Of a stretch of DNA of 21,697 nucleotides, positions 20,070 through 21,697 are shown one piece after another (within the stretch, counting starts at the first letter, position 1; each line of letters begins with the position of its first letter). The notes below the pieces were generated by a model. That model did not search any database and had not been told where the DNA came from. It was given only the letters and a program-made list of their open reading frames with translations. The stretch is from a virus. The stretch lies in the IMG/VR virus record IMGVR_UViG_3300028378_000032, positions 1 through 21,697 of that record. One strand, 5' to 3'. Made by a program: the position numbers and the translations under genes.

Positions 20070-20594
20070 ATGACGACTCAATCAACAACTCAAGAACAAA
20101 TGAAAACTAAAGAAGCAGTATCAATAATCGAAAAACAACAATACAATAACGTTACAGAGCTTTTCAAGGAAAAAGTAGGACAGGCAGTAGACGTAACTGT
20201 TGGAAAAATGAAAGAGCTACAAATAAGAACGTTAGATATACCCGGCATCGGTGAGCTACAATTAACAGAGCACGGTAGCCAATTTCATTACGAGCTTTTC
20301 CAATGGAAAAATGATGGATTATCCGATCTTTACAATGACAAAGATCTTAGTGGTGACTTGCTTTCAAGTCATAATACAAGAGCCGATACAGAACAATCTG
20401 GCAGTTATTATGGAGGCGACTTCAACCATTGGATTAACTACCCTTCAAAATCTGCTGTAATGAAATTTGCGTCAAATTTCGACAAAATCCTAAAAGCTCT
20501 TGAAAAAGAAGAGGATAAAGCCGTATCAGAGGCTCAAAAGGCAATTGAGCTAATAAGTTTGATTGATCAAGCAAAAGAGGATCAGTCTAACTGA
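20070..20594 (+). CDS. Unknown protein in a repeat-flanked cassette (174 aa)
   Basis: A 174-residue protein (MTTQSTTQEQMKTKEAVSII start): a polar N-terminal helix, a middle region with GIGELQLTEHGSQFHYELFQ, Gly/Tyr-rich YYGGDFNHW, and a long charged C-terminal helix (about 134-170, SNFDKILKALEKEEDKAVSE). GGAGG lies 6 nt before the ATG. It stands between two copies of CTCCCTTCGGG, next to chromosomal fragments, as if inserted as a unit. No family is recognised. Confidence 0.65.
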   Translation: MTTQSTTQEQMKTKEAVSIIEKQQYNNVTELFKEKVGQAVDVTVGKMKELQIRTLDIPGIGELQLTEHGSQFHYELFQWKNDGLSDLYNDKDLSGDLLSSHNTRADTEQSGSYYGGDFNHWINYPSKSAVMKFASNFDKILKALEKEEDKAVSEAQKAIELISLIDQAKEDQSN

Positions 20595-20614
20595 CGAGGC
20601 CTTATAGGCCGAAA

Positions 20615-20625
20615 CTCCCTTCGGG
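20615..20625. repeat. CTCCCTTCGGG repeat, right copy
   Basis: Exact 11-base match to 20021-20031, 594 bp away and in the same orientation, 18 bp after the end of the 174-aa gene. Confidence 0.5.
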
Positions 20626-20644
20626 TAGCCAACTAATAATAATC

Positions 20645-20659
20645 CGTCATTGCGAGGAG
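20645..20659. repeat. Chromosomal-type repeat core CGTCATTGCGAGGAG
   Basis: These 15 bases match the start of a repeated palindromic sequence that I know from Bacteroidetes and Rickettsiales chromosomes (CGTCATTGCGAGG...). The rest of that element is not seen here, so this is only a remnant or a chance match. Confidence 0.35.
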
Positions 20660-20722
20660 CCCGTAAAGCCGAAAAAGGCTACCAACAATGTATATAATGC
20701 ATTACTTTTATTCGCTTACTTA

Positions 20723-20740
20723 TGTATGATATATCATTCA
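20723..20740. promoter_or_regulatory. 18-bp palindrome C1
   Basis: TGTATGAT-AT-ATCATTCA, arms of 8 bp with one mismatch. It repeats in perfect form 41 bp further on. Confidence 0.55.
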
Positions 20741-20763
20741 TTAAGTACTGTTTCATCTATTAA

Positions 20764-20781
20764 TGTATGATTTATCATACA
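20764..20781. promoter_or_regulatory. 18-bp palindrome C2
   Basis: TGTATGAT-TT-ATCATACA with perfect 8-bp arms. The start-to-start distance from C1 is 41 bp, about four helical turns, which suits a dimeric repressor. It lies about 115 bp before the next gene. Confidence 0.6.
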
Positions 20782-20897
20782 CGCAACGCATCATATACAA
20801 ATACGTTGGTAGTAATTGAGGAAGCAAATAACAGAGAAACGTACCGCAGATAAGATTAGTTGCGGAAATATTAACATAATTTAATAAAAATACACAA

Positions 20898-21203
20898 ATG
20901 AAAAAAGCAGAATTTATAAAAAAAGTAAGTAAGATTGAAGACACTTTTGAAGATGAATTTAGAGCAGAATTTAACAGCCCTGAACTTATTTGGGAATCGG
21001 TAATAAAGCAATTAATTTTAGCTGGTGTTAGTAATTGGGTTGCGATTGAAAGCGAGGAACAGCCTGAAAGAATTACTGATGTAATGGTAAAGTATAAAGA
21101 CAATAGAAAGGAAGTAGCGTTCTTTGATGGTGACGGAAGATTCTATACACAAAATGACGATGATATTACTGATAAGATTGCAAGTTGGCACAAGCTACCA
21201 TAA
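20898..21203 (+). CDS. DUF551-like phage protein (101 aa)
   Basis: A 101-residue protein. Residues 1-45 form a helical lead (KKAEFIKKVSKIEDTFEDEF), and about 53-101 resemble DUF551: E-Q-P-E-R-I-T-D-V-M-V-K-Y, then AFFDGDGRFYTQ and a final ASWHKLP, where the family ends in W-x-x-L-P. DUF551 proteins are small, common in phages and prophages, with no known biochemical role. Paired palindromes upstream suggest that it is regulated. Confidence 0.65.
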   Translation: MKKAEFIKKVSKIEDTFEDEFRAEFNSPELIWESVIKQLILAGVSNWVAIESEEQPERITDVMVKYKDNRKEVAFFDGDGRFYTQNDDDITDKIASWHKLP

Positions 21204-21283
21204 GCAACCTTGTTACTAACACAGGCTATAACCAATAACAGGTGGGTATATGAGTAGATTTTTAATCGATTAAATAAAAGAAA

Positions 21284-21520
21284 ATGGAATTAAAAATAGC
21301 AATAGAAATATTAGATTACCATCAAGAATGGAGACTGGGGAAACGTGATGAGATGATTCACGAACCTAAAAAATTAACAGAGGCTTTAGATACAATACTA
21401 AGCGAGGTTAAAAACAATGTTAGCAGGTCGTTTTATTGCCAACGAGAGATTGAAGGGAGAAGTAAATGCACCAACCAATGCGAACACTGTAAAGAATATT
21501 ACAAACCATTAGAGCAATAA
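21284..21520 (+). CDS. Small phage protein with EWR motif and Cys tail (78 aa)
   Basis: A 78-residue protein. AIEILDYHQEWRLGKRDEMI (about 5-24), followed by EPKKLTEALDTIL, is a pattern I know from many short Bacteroidetes phage and mobile-element proteins. The C-terminal tail carries C-x(10)-C-x3-C-x2-C (residues 52-69), which might bind a metal. Function is unknown. Confidence 0.65.
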   Translation: MELKIAIEILDYHQEWRLGKRDEMIHEPKKLTEALDTILSEVKNNVSRSFYCQREIEGRSKCTNQCEHCKEYYKPLEQ

Positions 21521-21570
21521 CGGTACTCAGCTATAAAATCCGGCGGAATTAGCCCACAAAACTTAATAAA

Positions 21571-21697
21571 ATGACACAGAATAACATTATTGGCAGAAAG
21601 ACATTAGAACGCATAAACCACGACTGTTTTATAGGTGATGTTGTGCGCAGTTTATCTTTCAGCCCGAACCTTCTAAAGTTCATTAGAAAGCACCCGC
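21571..21697 (+). CDS. Unknown protein, N-terminal part (runs off the right edge)
   Basis: From ATG at 21571 the frame stays open for 42 codons to the window end (MTQNNIIGRKTLERINHDCF start). It is basic towards the visible end (LLKFIRKHP). Codon use looks coding, but no family can be named from this part. Confidence 0.5.
   Translation, partial: MTQNNIIGRKTLERINHDCFIGDVVRSLSFSPNLLKFIRKHP

Larger units (their letters stand above)
20595..20897. other. Intergenic stretch with repeats and paired palindromes
   Basis: About 300 bp without a gene. It has short hairpins (GGCC-TTATA-GGCC at about 20598-20610; AGCC-GAAAAA-GGCT), the right CTCCCTTCGGG copy, a CGTCATTGCGAGGAG stretch, and two 18-bp palindromes upstream of the DUF551-like gene. 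The two segments ending TAGCCAAC and CTACCAAC are also similar. Promoter and operator functions for the next gene are likely. Confidence 0.5.

Noticed and set aside
1-21697. tRNA genes
   Set aside because: Apart from the tRNA-like part of the tmRNA, I saw no cloverleaf with a T-arm (GGTTCGA-type) signature.

Overview
The window looks like about 21.7 kb of a tailed double-stranded DNA phage that infects a Bacteroidetes host. It may be crAss-like, but that rests on gene order and protein style, not on a search. AT-rich DNA, dense 1-4 nt gene overlaps, the portal/terminase/capsid block, a tmRNA whose tag opens with a glycine codon (the Bacteroidetes habit), and scraps of Bacteroidetes-type chromosomal genes all point this way.

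Left arm (1-13371, all minus strand; transcription runs right to left). From the control region the order is: a 171-aa protein, a patatin-like phospholipase, a 51-aa protein, a helix-turn-helix protein, a short HU/IHF-like protein, a GroES-like co-chaperonin, a 166-aa protein (small-terminase candidate), a 50-aa zinc-ribbon protein and a 67-aa Acb2/Tad1-hairpin-like protein. A strong terminator follows. Then come the large terminase, portal, acidic scaffold-like protein, major capsid protein, another terminator, two connector/neck candidates, a further virion protein and a third terminator. At the left edge starts a sulfotransferase-like gene with the motif HIPKCAGTS, cut by the window end. 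The capsid gene and the 286-aa virion protein share an identical 14-nt leader.

Control region (13372-13986). This divergent intergenic stretch of about 615 bp holds two pairs of near-identical palindromes (61 bp and 40 bp apart), two hairpins and TGAAAC half-sites. It probably holds the promoters and operators separating the left arm from the rightward genes.

Right arm (13987-21697, plus strand except one gene). It carries many small phage genes, mostly of unknown function, with several intrinsic terminators and good Shine-Dalgarno sites before some genes. They include small membrane proteins, a possible ssDNA-binding-type protein and a DUF551-like protein.

The standout is a phage-borne tmRNA (ssrA) at 18700-19820. 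Its T-loop is interrupted by a 737-nt group I intron (19071-19807), with an HNH endonuclease gene antisense inside the intron. The intron boundaries restore a perfect T-arm and acceptor stem and give a P1 helix with a U-G pair at the 5' splice site. The predicted tag, GKNKVAGFIGQPKKMKAAA, is long and basic and lacks the usual ALAA end. A second HNH-type gene ends 6 nt upstream. Directly downstream lie two chromosomal gene fragments (a winged-helix C-terminus and a DegT-type aminotransferase N-terminus), so this segment looks captured from a bacterial chromosome or remodelled by recombination.
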